64,000 nt of DNA, taken from the NCBI GenBank assembly GCA_963082975.1, contig OY720344.1, positions 65,810,546 to 65,874,545 of the forward strand. The letters run 5' to 3'. How positions within the stretch are numbered: the first letter of the stretch is position 1; each line of letters opens with the position of its first letter. The translations under genes were made by a program, and so were the position numbers. Source of the DNA: Labia minor. Taxonomy: Eukaryota > Arthropoda > Insecta > Dermaptera > Spongiphoridae. Below, in pieces: positions 25,200 through 35,148 of the stretch. Under the pieces are notes generated by a model, which saw only the letters and a program-made list of their open reading frames with translations, did no database searches and was not told where the DNA came from.

Positions 25200-25339
25200 G
25201 AACCAGCGACTACATTTTTAATATCTCGCCAGAGATAGTATTGCTATCGCGAAAATTCCGATGTGAGATTTTGATGTTTTAATACGTTTTGAAGGTCCCA
25301 GAGTCATTTTCACTAAGGTTGAGAAAAATGTGTGTGTAC

Positions 25340-25371
<32 letters not shown>

Positions 25372-25840
25372 AGACAAGATTACACAGAAACGGAATGAGC
25401 TAGAAAATTATTATTATTCAAAATTCGTAGTTTTCTATTAACTTTTGAGAAATGTAGCTCATTACCTACCAAGTTTTCATTTTTTTCCCTCTAAGCTGAC
25501 CGTAAAAATAAAGATATATGTTTGATAGTTTTTCACATGATTAACAATACCTCCCTTACTATCGTCGGTCGGTAAAAATTGTATAAAACTCCTATATATA
25601 GAATTTCAGCTTAATTGAATCGCTGAAAGTACCGGAATGAATTTTTTAACACGTTGACAGGCAATCAAGCACCAGCACGGTGCTGAGGCCATCAAAAAAG
25701 AGCCAAAAACGTGGTCGATAAATAAATATTATTTATTAATTTTAATTTATAATTTAATTTAATTTAGATATAATATATGTTAATTAATCCAATTTGCGAG
25801 ATAGTCGAGTGGAGACACTCCAGATTTTTAATACATTAGG
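25200..25840 (+). repeat. Interspersed repeat, longer copy of an inverted pair
   Basis: The left part (aatatctcgccagagatag through gattttgatgttttaatacg) and the right part (taacacgttgacaggcaat through gagatagtcgagtggagaca) both occur in reverse orientation and reverse order at 39356-39620. The second copy lacks the middle of this one (about 25290-25640). That middle includes a (TG)n tract at 25329-25369. Both ends contain an agata(g) core next to short inverted motifs. No frame is coding and the class is unknown. Confidence 0.6.
25329..25369. repeat. (TG)n microsatellite
   Basis: A TG dinucleotide array interrupted once by TACG, inside the repeat at 25200-25840. Confidence 0.9.
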
Positions 25841-27080
25841 ATAGAATTTATTAAACTTATTCAACAAGAAATGTGAATTTATTAAAATTAATTATTTGAA
25901 TAAATTTAATTTTAAAATAAACAAACAATTGTAATGAGTCAATCATTAAATTATATAAATTTTATATTAAAATTATTTATAATACTATTATCTACAATTA
26001 TATATTTTTTTCTTCGGTCATTTATTTGATAAATTTGCATTTCTCAATATATACGGGCATTACTTTAACGATTTATTCTTCTATCTTATCCTTTTATCTT
26101 AAATTAATGTATAAAAGAATATACCAGCATCAAGAAAATTTTAAAAATATTGTAGAAATAATAATACTAATCATATGTGAATACCTAAAGAGAAGAATAT
26201 CAATGATCGAGGGAAAAAATACCGTTGCTTGATAATAACAGGTGTTTATGTATTTCTTTCATTTGATTAATGGAAATTATAATTGTAAGTACATATCATT
26301 TAGAATTAGCGGGACTTATATACAATTTGTAAGTATATACATATTTTTCTTTAATATTTAATTTTATAAATCCAAATATAGTAAATAATAAAAAAGAATT
26401 TACCCATAGAATTGAAAATTTAAAAGTAAAATATGGTATTTATTTATTGTGTTTTTTAAAGATATGCCTGATTAAAAATCATTTATTATTTTAAATTTAT
26501 TTTTTCTAATAAAAAGATTATAAAATTTATATACTCTTTTTAATGAAGATTTATTAAATAAAATTCTAGGCCTAAGGTGAAAGTTTACAACTCAGCTGAT
26601 AGGAAGGAAATGACATTGATAGAGGAAAATGCGGCCAATCTCGTAGAGATTAACTTATTGAACTTTCCATGAACAAATAATTAATAATAATAATAAAAAG
26701 AAATGATTATTATACAACAAAAAATAAATTTTCAAATACGATATAACTTTAAATAATAAAATGATGTCAATATGCTATTTATTTATAAGAATGTCAATAT
26801 GCTATTTATTTATAAGATGATAACAGCTAATGAAAAAATAGCAACGTTTTGAAACATCAAATGAGATTCAGACAAAAAGATAATGTTAAATCTACTTTAA
26901 ATAATATTTTAATTTGTTGTTTCCCTTCAACTTTATCTTTATTTTTTACTATAAATAAAATAATATCTGATATAAATATAAAATACCAATAGAGTGAGAT
27001 AATTGTTATATGATACTATTATAAATACATAAATAACTTGCTTGAGCAAAATTAAAGCTCCCGCTGATTAGTTATTTAAA
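25841..27080. other. AT-rich non-coding DNA with a short tandem duplication
   Basis: A 27-bp unit (atgtcaatatgctatttatt then tataaga) is directly duplicated at about 26763-26817. The rest is low-complexity. The plus frame at 26026-26232 has AT-driven composition and no supporting signals. Confidence 0.5.
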
Positions 27081-27170
27081 AATTTTGAAAAACTCTACGG
27101 GCGAAGGGGGTATTCATATCTCATTGTTGCTCGGTCTATTTGCTCTGGTCATTCGAGATGGTAAGTCTTG
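27081..27170 (+). CDS. Candidate 5' exon ending at its ATG
   Basis: A GC-richer segment ends attcgagATG|GTAAGTC at 27160. The start codon is followed immediately by a consensus donor. An intron right after the initiator ATG is common in ribosomal-protein and other housekeeping genes. The pyrimidine-rich segment tctatttgctctggtc just upstream would suit their 5' UTRs. A possible next exon starts after ctttaaatag at 27602, where the phase-0 frame (RSFCSLRITWRRFNI) is open for about 22 codons. I do not recognise it. Only the ATG|GTAAGT junction is directly visible. Confidence 0.35.
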
Positions 27171-29090
27171 ACTGGAGAACTTTTCGATTATGTTTTTGGA
27201 ATTATAAAACCATTATTTAAGGTTTGATAAATTATCCTTTTGTATAATTATTGCTATCCATTTATTTGAATTCATTAATTTGAGGTCCACTGGTTAGGAT
27301 TTTCTTTATTGCATATTGAACGACCTCATCTATAGTTATATAATTTAAGATTTGTTATTAATTAATTTGTTTAGTATTTAAGATTATTGCTATATTATTT
27401 TGATGGTATTATTTTGCTTTTGGTGTAATATTTTGTATTTGTTACACATTTAATTTTATAAATATATATATCAGAAATCCAATTAAATTTATTTTATAAT
27501 TAATAATTAATAAATATTTTCTTGTTCCATTAAGAAACGAAGATGAGTTGAATTAATTGTGGTGGAGAACTTCCAGTGTTTTTATTTTTTTCTTTAAATA
27601 GAGAAGTTTCTGTAGTCTTCGGATCACCTGGCGACGATTTAATATTACTTATAATTTAAGAGGTATTTGAGTCCAACCAGTAAACTGGTAAAATTTGATC
27701 CCTAATTATTTAGGTAGGTATTATTGAGTTAAAAGGTTAAGCTAATATCTTTTAAAAAAAGAAGATTGCTGGCGGCAGCGAATTACCTGTCTTTATATAA
27801 TTAAAAATAGTTAATGCAAGTAGGGGATTTGTTTATGTGCTTTAGCATAATTTCTTTTGGCGAGTCGTAACAGGACTCAATTTGTAAACCCCCTTCCGTT
27901 AACATAACTAGTACTATAGGTGTTGAAAACAAATAAAACTAAAAAATAAATATTTATTGAAAATTTGTTTATAAAATCAATTAGTCAAAAATTATACTAT
28001 TTAACTAACGAATATTATTTAAAATTAAATATTATAATATACAATATTAGAATGATTTTTAGTAACAATTGCCCAATATAAATAATAAGATGGTAAAATC
28101 GGAGAGAAATATTAAATATATATTATTAGATTTTGAAATATCTTTCCATTCGTTGTTAATTTTTACAACCAAAACATCTTTAATCTTCTTTATATTTATT
28201 AAAGCTATAATTTCAAGTTTATTTTTGATTACATTTAATTTTATTATTTAAAATAATATTAAATTATTATTATTAATTAGAACTATTGATTTATAAATAA
28301 TAATTTACATATTAATTAAATTAAATATTTAGAATTTTCTTGAAAGAATATCTTTGTATAAGCATGTGATATTCAGAAAAAAATATTTTTTTTAAAATTT
28401 TTTATAATCCCATTTACAAATGTTATACATAGGTTTATGAATAATCTTTTATGATTTTTTTTTGAATCATGGAAATTAAAATTTAACACATTGCCTTCAA
28501 TGAACCAACCTCAGTAATCTATGGACCGTTTTGATAGAAGTCTTATATTCCTATATTCATTAAGTTGATTATTTCGAGTGTTAATTTCTAAATTCTAATT
28601 AAAGTAAAATAAGTCGATTTTTATTATTTATTTTATAGTATTTAAATCTAAATCTCTGTCTAAGTATGCCCTGGCTAAAGTTGTTTAAGAATCCGGAAAG
28701 TAGTCTAAATTCTGTTTGATGCCATTCAAAGAAATTCATGTCGTTATGAAAGATTCGCTTTGTGTGTGAATTATTTTTTTCCTCTAGCCAAGCGAAGCAT
28801 TTAAATACGCAAAAAAAAACGATATTAATTCAATGCATGGCTGCTGCTAGTGGAATATTAATTAAGAGATTAATACCATTTATATATATTTATATCATGC
28901 TTCCATTTATATGATAAAAAAAGCTACCGAAGAAGGTTTAATCTATTTTTTTAATTACAATTTTTAAATTTGTTTTTATTAAAATTATTGGATTATTTTG
29001 GGGACCAAAATCCATTTTTTCATTTAATAAAACGATTGATAAGCAAAGTATCAATGGTTAATATTTGTTTTAACGATTGATGAATAGAAC
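27171..29090. other. Intron-like AT-rich DNA
   Basis: Apart from the possible small exon at about 27602-27665 and a GC-richer patch at 27765-27910 (ctggcggcagcg; ggcgagtcgtaacag), nothing supportable is seen. The plus frame at 28069-28251 is AT-biased and unsupported. Confidence 0.4.
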
Positions 29091-29510
29091 AAAAAAAATG
29101 ATTTAATACATATTTTACATATCTCCACGAATCATGCATTTTCTTAACAGAAAAAAGTATTTTTAGCATGATGCCTGTCCGTCGGTCCGTCCGTATAGAT
29201 GTGTACAGCTTGAACGGCTCAACAGATTTTGATGAAATTTGGTATATTTACTTAATGCATCAGTATGATGAATTGCTCAACTTTTGGTGCAAATCCGGCA
29301 ACCGGAAGTGGTAGTATTAGCGATCGGCGATAGGAAGGGAAGGGTTATTTTCACACCAAATTTCAAATGAGGAGATTGTTTACATATATCCACGAATCAT
29401 GCACTTTGTATTGGTTTTATCCTCGAGAAAAACATCTTTATTAGTTTTTTCTTAATTTAAAATTATATGACGTCATCCAGTCATTCATGACGTCACAAAC
29501 TGGTCTTAGA
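29091..29510 (+). repeat. Interspersed repeat with internal tandem unit
   Basis: The segment contains acatatctccacgaatcatg (about 29120), ctgtccgtcggtccgtccgt, cttgaacggctcaac and gatgaaatttggtat. It then holds ccggcaaccggaagtggtag, cgatcggcgatagg and caccaaatttca, and again catatatccacgaatcatg at about 29383. The unit of about 265 bp thus runs slightly over once. A second copy, starting at a different point of the same cycle, lies at 54610-54920. The right end joins sequence (cctcgagaaaaac ... ttcttaatttaaa) shared with the repeat pair at 18334-19200 and 46617-47592. Confidence 0.65.
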
Positions 29511-31295
29511 TATATATTATAAATAAAATAAAATTAAAAATATTTATGTTATATCCATATCTGTTTTTTATTACATTAATAGATATATTAAAATTATATG
29601 AAATTGTTTCTGTAGCTGGAAATTAATTTACTTCAAATTTACTTCAAACAGGTCAACTTATTTTAATTGACTAATCATCAGCAAAATGAAGAGAATAATT
29701 TCCGCAACATTTAATTATTTTTATACATATATGCATATCAAAACGGCCTGCACTTCAAATAAAATAAAATTTATAAGAGTTTTTTCTTCATGAGGAAATT
29801 TTTGCTCACATAATTTTCCACAAAAAGGCTCGAAATTTGATGATATATTAACATTAAGATCAATGGAAAATATAATGTTTTGATACATCCGAAATGGCGG
29901 CTGCGACAACTTTTGTTCGAAGTGTTTTCTCCCTACCTCCCTGTTTAAAATATTTCAAGTCATATCTTTTCCAGATTATACAAAGTTCACACTCGTTCGA
30001 AAGTTTTTTATTCAGAAATTTAAAAAACAAATTAAAAAAATAAAGGTTTAAAAATTTAGCAACGAAATTTTATCTCTTGAATTTTCATTAACTAAAATTT
30101 AATTAAACCATTTCCATTGAAATAATTAAATCATTTATTTTGACAGTCAACAAATAATTTCGCTTGAGGGACGGGAGTACCATAACAAGAAGATAGGGAG
30201 GTCAGGAAGGAGGGAGGAGAAGGAAAACGTAAAACTTTCCTGAACCTATCAAAAGGAAATTATATTTTAAAATGTTGTATACCTAATTAAAAAAAATATT
30301 TAGATATATTATTTTATATGTGTATTAAACCTTAATTTCTTATACAAAATAAAAGTATTGCTATTTCGGGCGTAGTTTTGAATAATTCAAATATTAATTA
30401 ACAGATCATAATTTGATTGTGTCTATATACATTGTTGGTTGAACCAAAAAGTTTAATATAACTAGAAAAATGGTTGGCTATTATGACCTTTCATTGAGAG
30501 AGTTGGAAAGCAATAGTGGTTAAAAAACAAAACAATATCTGTTCATTGAACACTATTAACCATTCAATTTCCACGTTGATAAAAGCAAAATCTACCAGTT
30601 TAGTTTAGTTATATAGATACAAAACAAACTAGATATTGTAGTTGATTATAAGGTAAATATTACATAAAATTATTTTTTGTTTTAAATTGCACGATATTAC
30701 AGTGAATCAGGAGCCGACAGCCTTTTCAAACCATGATTAACAAAATCAACAAAATTTACTTTTTTTAAAGATGTTTTGTGTTATAATTTTCAAAATCTAG
30801 AAATATATAGTCTTTTCTTATATTTGTATTTTCTGATTCCATTGTAAAATACATTTTCTCAAATTACTTATTTTTATTTACCAGCTCGTTTTTGATAAAT
30901 AATGAATTGCTTAGACGTGAAGCTGTAACGCTTCAACCCATTCAAGATTATTTTCTGAAAATATTGTTATACCTCGTACATTTTCGATATTATAATTTTT
31001 AGGTTTAAATTTTAGTTTACATGTACATATTTAAAATTTCGTTTTCAAAACTTTAGTGGGTCAATTCAAATTATGAGACGAGTCATATGGTGATATGGGT
31101 CATAGCTTACTGACTACTGTATTAAATGGTAGATCCATCATCAAAAATTATTTGAAATTTTATTCAAAGTATCTACTACTATTTACTAATAATAATAATT
31201 TTAGAGATCTAACTGTAAGCCTAATTCAGCCATGCACATTACTATTTCTGCTATAAATTTAATTTATATAATTAGAATCAACTTTTAAATTCATG
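29511..31295. other. AT-rich non-coding DNA with one unassigned start
   Basis: At 29893 a plus-strand ATG in good context (gaaATGGCGG) opens a frame beginning MAAATTFVRSVFSLPPCLKY. This is short, basic and free of acids, like a mitochondrial targeting peptide. The frame continues AT-rich to a stop about 50 codons on, without a convincing donor. It is noted as a possibility only. The rest is low-complexity. Confidence 0.25.
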
Positions 31296-31385
31296 AACAT
31301 GATGGGGTTTAAACCCTCAATATTAACTTTGGTAGAACACAAAATTACCAGTTGAGCTCTGATTGAATGTGAATTTATTGAATAT
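31296..31385 (-). repeat. tRNA-like relic (SINE head or tRNA pseudogene)
   Basis: On the minus strand an A-box-like AGAGCTCAACTGGTA is followed about 35 bases later by a B-box-like GGGTTTAAACCCC. This is the spacing of a tRNA gene's internal promoter. A complete cloverleaf cannot be drawn with confidence and no tail or target duplication is visible. Confidence 0.35.
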
Positions 31386-32348
31386 ATAATATATTATATA
31401 ATATTATTGATCTTGTGATAAGATCCAAACCTAATTAATAATATATCAAATTCTAGAGAATAAAATCAGTAAATTGTGTCACGAAAATTCATTTTTTATT
31501 TTTTATTTTTTTTTAGTAAGAGGATAATATTTAATAATTAAGTTTAATTTCACTTTATTTCTCCTCCCTTGATTCAAATTTAAATATTAAGAAAGAACAT
31601 GGATAATTTCCATACAAATCCAAAATGTTATATTGTTTGTGAATAATTATAAATTAGTCAAAGGGTTGGGCAATTTATTTTTAATTCTGATAAAAGAGAA
31701 GTTTTTACAGAAATAAAATTTATTTATATTTGATATTGATTTTTTCAAATCAATTTTTTTTTACAGTGCATTATGAATAATTTATTTACAATTAATTTTT
31801 GATTTGTTAATTTGTCATGCACGTAATTGTTTTTCGTTCTTTCTATTAAAGTGTATTATAGAACAATAACAACATTCTAGGTTAATATATGATTTCCTAT
31901 AGTAGTAGAGTATACGAGTTGCGCAAGCTGTAATTTAATTTATTAAACCATTTTTTTAAAAAAAAATAACGAATAGTTTACACTTTTTTTATAGTACCTG
32001 TTCTAGATTGCTATTTTGGTTAACTTTTTTCACAGAATTGGGTGGCTTTTAAAATAAACGATAGCCTAAGGCAAATAAAAAGTAGTTGCGTCAGTAGTGA
32101 ACTCGACCAGTCAGTCAGTCATCTCCTTCAATTATTGCACAAAACGAATAAAGGAAGTCCTTTCAGAATTATGTAATGAGACATTGATTGATTCTTAGAA
32201 AATATGTGATTTCATCTTTGTTCGAAATTCCGGGAATTGTATTTCATTAAAATTGAATATCACTTCAAAGTTAAATAAAAATTTTATGATATCTATTTAT
32301 TTCTATAATACTATAATATACTTAAATTGGTATGTTAATTTATTATTA
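31386..32348. other. AT-rich non-coding DNA
   Basis: No gene or element terminus is recognised. Confidence 0.5.
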
Positions 32349-32988
32349 CTAGCAGGCCAATGCGAAGATTTCGCACAAACATCGTAGTGAATAAAATTAA
32401 GACAGTTTAAAACTACTACTTTTTAATGATATTTACAACGAATACAAAGAAACAAAATATGTCGAGAAATAAATAATTCTATAAAATATGTGTGTATAAA
32501 GAAAATAGCCATTCACAACATCATCAACAAAAATACGATATACAGACTTATTTTACTTTTTTTCGTGATAAACATCGTGCCCTTCTTTCTTTAGTCAATC
32601 GACGTTTTCTCTCATTTGGATATTCGTTTTCACTCAAATATGCAAATTGTACAATTTTTCAAAATATAAATTTAAATATAAAAAATATTACTTACTTTGT
32701 TTTAGAAAATATTAATCAATTAGGACTAATCAATTTAATTTAATTTTACTCTTAATATTATAGAATATTAGAACTTAAAATAAAAATTTAAATATTATAA
32801 ACATTCTTTGTATGGAAATTTCTAGAATTAATAATTTTATTTTGAGTGGAACTTTAGAAGGGATCAATTTTTTTGAAATTTTCAACCTTATCCTTTGGTC
32901 ATGATGGTTCTAATGATACCCGAACCATTAAGATCCATGAAACCATTTAGAAGGAGTTTAGGATTGCGTAGTCGTTTAATTATATAGA
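32349..32988 (-). mobile_element. Short non-autonomous Helitron (640 bp)
   Basis: On the minus strand it starts TCTATATAATTAAACGACTA (from 32988) and ends with hairpin TGCGAA-ATC-TTCGCA, eight bases, then CTAG (32349). The flanks are A (5') and T (3'), consistent with insertion between A and T. The architecture matches the larger Helitron at 21426-24742, but terminal sequences differ beyond the first eight bases, so the two belong to different subfamilies. An 83-codon plus-strand frame inside is AT-rich and has no recognised domain. No Rep or helicase motif is present. Confidence 0.75.
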
Positions 32989-33582
32989 TATTTAATTTTA
33001 ATTTGTACCATTTTCAATATTCCAATTTGGTTCTTTTCCTGTATTAATCCATTTTTTCATATTATCAAATATTTAATCTTCTGACTCTATTAATTTATTT
33101 AAATCATCTACATAACCTAATAGTTGAATTTTTTTGGTAGATGTTTAATGTTTCATAATTATATTATATTAGTACTTAACCATTGATTGGATGTATTATC
33201 TATAGGATTTAAAGCTAAATAATTGAGCTATAGAATTAATAGCATTTAACATTGAATCATCACGTTAATCAATAAACTAGGATGAATTTATTAAAATAAC
33301 ACAATTATGAGTTAATTGATCTTATTTCAATTATTGTCAATATTAATATTTAATTGATTAAAATTTATATGTGTATAAATAGAAAAAAAAATTAATACTC
33401 TCTCTCTCTTCGTTCCGGATAAATAATTAAGTCATTAATCGTTTAATTAGTTAATTATTTAATATTAAATTGTAGAAATGGTGGCCAATTTCTTGAGAGC
33501 AAGTCAAGAGTGATGTCGCTCAGATGGCAATTAGTTAAGTGAAGCCTCTCCAGGTGAATAACCTGGCTGACACCTTTCTTAC
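32989..33582 (-). pseudogene. LINE reverse-transcriptase fragment and AT-rich DNA
   Basis: Within about 33000-33135 the minus strand reads QLLGYVDDLNKLIES, the motif C (YxDD) active-site block of a reverse transcriptase. It is followed by a lysine/tryptophan-rich stretch (DNMKKWINTGKEPN) with one stop. The block matches the GYSDDLNIIG segment of the relic at 21640-22640. The rest, to 33582, is low-complexity with no gene. Confidence 0.6.
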
Positions 33583-33606
33583 GTGCCGAACCCTTTTAGG
33601 CTCCAT
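33583..33606 (-). CDS. Candidate first coding exon (8 codons)
   Basis: On the minus strand an ATG in strong context (GGCAAAATGG, at 33606) opens MEPKRVRH and runs in phase 0 to a donor CAC|GTAAGAAAGG at 33583/33582. An in-frame TGA lies six codons upstream, consistent with a true initiator. The surrounding 33480-33720 block is GC-richer than its flanks and would include the 5' UTR, with a (GA)n tract near 33677-33698 at its far edge. Eight residues are too few to name a product. It lies downstream of the POLR2H exon on the same strand and could belong to a different gene. A competing plus-strand donor (CTCCAG|GTGAAT) exists. Confidence 0.35.
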
Positions 33607-34333
33607 TTTGCCTGGGCTTCCTTTTCAGTGGAGATCGAGGTTACAATTAAGCTAATAGCATAATAAGATCGCTGCCGAAGAGAGAGAGAGAGAGAGAATG
33701 GCATTGTTCTAAAATGTAATTTTTATGAAGACCGTCCAATCGGATATTCCCATCCACAGTCCGGGATAATTAAAATATTTCTATAATTTACATTTGGAAA
33801 AAAAATATTCACTCAAATAATAATAATCCATTAGAATTTAATAAATGGCTATCATTAGGAATTAACCTTTTATGAACATGAAATTAGTCGAATTTCAATG
33901 AACATTTACTTTAATTTAAAAAAAAAGTTATTTGAACGAACTACCAAAAATCATCGAGTTAAATTTAAGTATGAATATTTTCATTTTTTTTTTTTTATTT
34001 CCTTAATGACTGTAAGTTGTAACATAAATCTTATAAATGCTATTTAGGACATATATTATTAAAAGAAAAAGAAAATAAATAAATAAAAATTAAAAAGTTT
34101 GCAATAGTAAATGCTTATTGTTATTCTCATAATGATAAGAAATTGATATAATAAAGACATTAATTAGTGAATAAGTTAAAATATAATTTTCTAATAACTA
34201 TCACTAAAGAATAAAATAAAATTATTCTCAAAATTATTTATGAAAATTATTAGAAATATTTAAAGACGATTATCAATTTTTAAGTTCAAATTGTGAAGTA
34301 TTTTTACTTTTATATTTTTTTGTCAATTTCATG
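33607..34333. other. AT-rich non-coding DNA
   Basis: A (GA)n tract lies at about 33677-33698. The rest is low-complexity with no gene. Confidence 0.5.
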
Positions 34334-34341
34334 AATTGGAT

Positions 34342-34547
34342 CAGGGGTTGGCAACCAGGTGCCCGCGAAGCCATTTTCAAGGGCCCACATTCAAATTACT
34401 ATGTATTAAATTATTACTAAAAAAAAAAGTAAGGCTCTTAAACATTTTCGATTTTTCAATGTGGCTATAAGTATCCTCAAGTGTGCCCACCCCTGTTATA
34501 TTATTTCAGAAATTTCACCGACTATTGAAAAAGGTTGCCGACCTCTG
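34342..34547. mobile_element. hAT-type MITE (206 bp) with 8-bp target duplication
   Basis: The ends are inverted repeats: CAGGGGTTGGCAACC on the left and GGTTGCCGACCTCTG on the right. They are flanked by 8-bp repeats AATTGGAT (34334-34341) and AATTAGAT (34548-34555), which differ at one base. CAGGGGT-type tips with 8-bp duplications define hAT elements. There is no coding capacity, so it depends on a transposase elsewhere. A second copy lies at 62359-62572. The element sits about 420 bp downstream of the POLR2H exon's donor, inside the presumed intron. Confidence 0.88.
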
Positions 34548-34555
34548 AATTAGAT

Positions 34556-34970
34556 AATCTAAGTTAATTAACTAGAATTAAGTTTGTTACTAAAAAAAAA
34601 AATTTCCAAACTTGAATTTTTTTTTAATTAATATTAGATTAAAAACCGTTATAATGACTTATTTTTGTCATTTGTTTATTTTTGTAGAATCAATAATAAT
34701 TTACATTTTGAATATTTATATAGATTGACAAAATTCGTTTATATATTATATTCCAAAATAGAATAGAAATGTCAAGGTCATAGAAATTGGATTTGTTTTA
34801 TGTCTTGTTTATATACTTTTTCAAATTAGGTATTTAATTTAATTCCAATTACTGAGTTCTTTCATCCAGTGAAGGGTTCTTTAAATGTGAGTATTTTATT
34901 TCCCTATCTTGATAATCTAAATTGAAAATATTAGTATATTTTTATGTGTATGTGTGTGTGTAGTACTTAC
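34556..34970 (-). other. POLR2H intron (5' part, minus strand)
   Basis: This is the sequence after the donor at 34970 in transcript direction. It is AT-rich, with a short (TG)n near 34945-34962 next to the donor. The downstream final exon of POLR2H was not recognised anywhere below this point in the window. Confidence 0.55.
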
Positions 34971-35148
34971 AATCGGCTGCTGGGTTCCTGGGTGCTGTCG
35001 TCGCCTTCAATTCGATAAATTCTCCCGTACATTACATACTCGAAGCTGTCTGCTCTGGAACCTTCATTGTCGAGGGGATTCCAATCGGTGTTATCCGGAT
35101 AACCATCCTCGCGCAGGGTGGTCGCTAGGACAAGCCGAAATTTGTCAC
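34971..35148 (-). CDS. POLR2H: RNA polymerase subunit RPB8, internal exon
   Basis: RPB8 is a small subunit of about 150 residues shared by nuclear RNA polymerases I, II and III. This 178-bp exon has a textbook acceptor (ctctctgtttctgcacag, ending at 35149) and donor (CGATT|GTAAGTA, starting at 34970). It translates to 58 full codons with no stop. The entry phase is 2 bases completing a glycine codon, and the exit phase leaves 2 bases. Diagnostic blocks are [15 protein letters not shown], then [20 protein letters not shown], then RIYRIEGDD and ending SSR. These are the central and later part of the family's beta-barrel, roughly residues 53-112. The closeness of [13 protein letters not shown] to insect RPB8 (from memory) suggests an arthropod. 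The N-terminal exon (upstream, higher coordinates) and the C-terminal exon were searched for by eye and not found, so introns are long or cross the window edge. Confidence 0.95.

Noticed and set aside
27765-27910. Possible LTR retrotransposon primer-binding site (tggcggcagcg)
   Set aside because: No matching pair of long terminal repeats and no gag/pol sequence was found.
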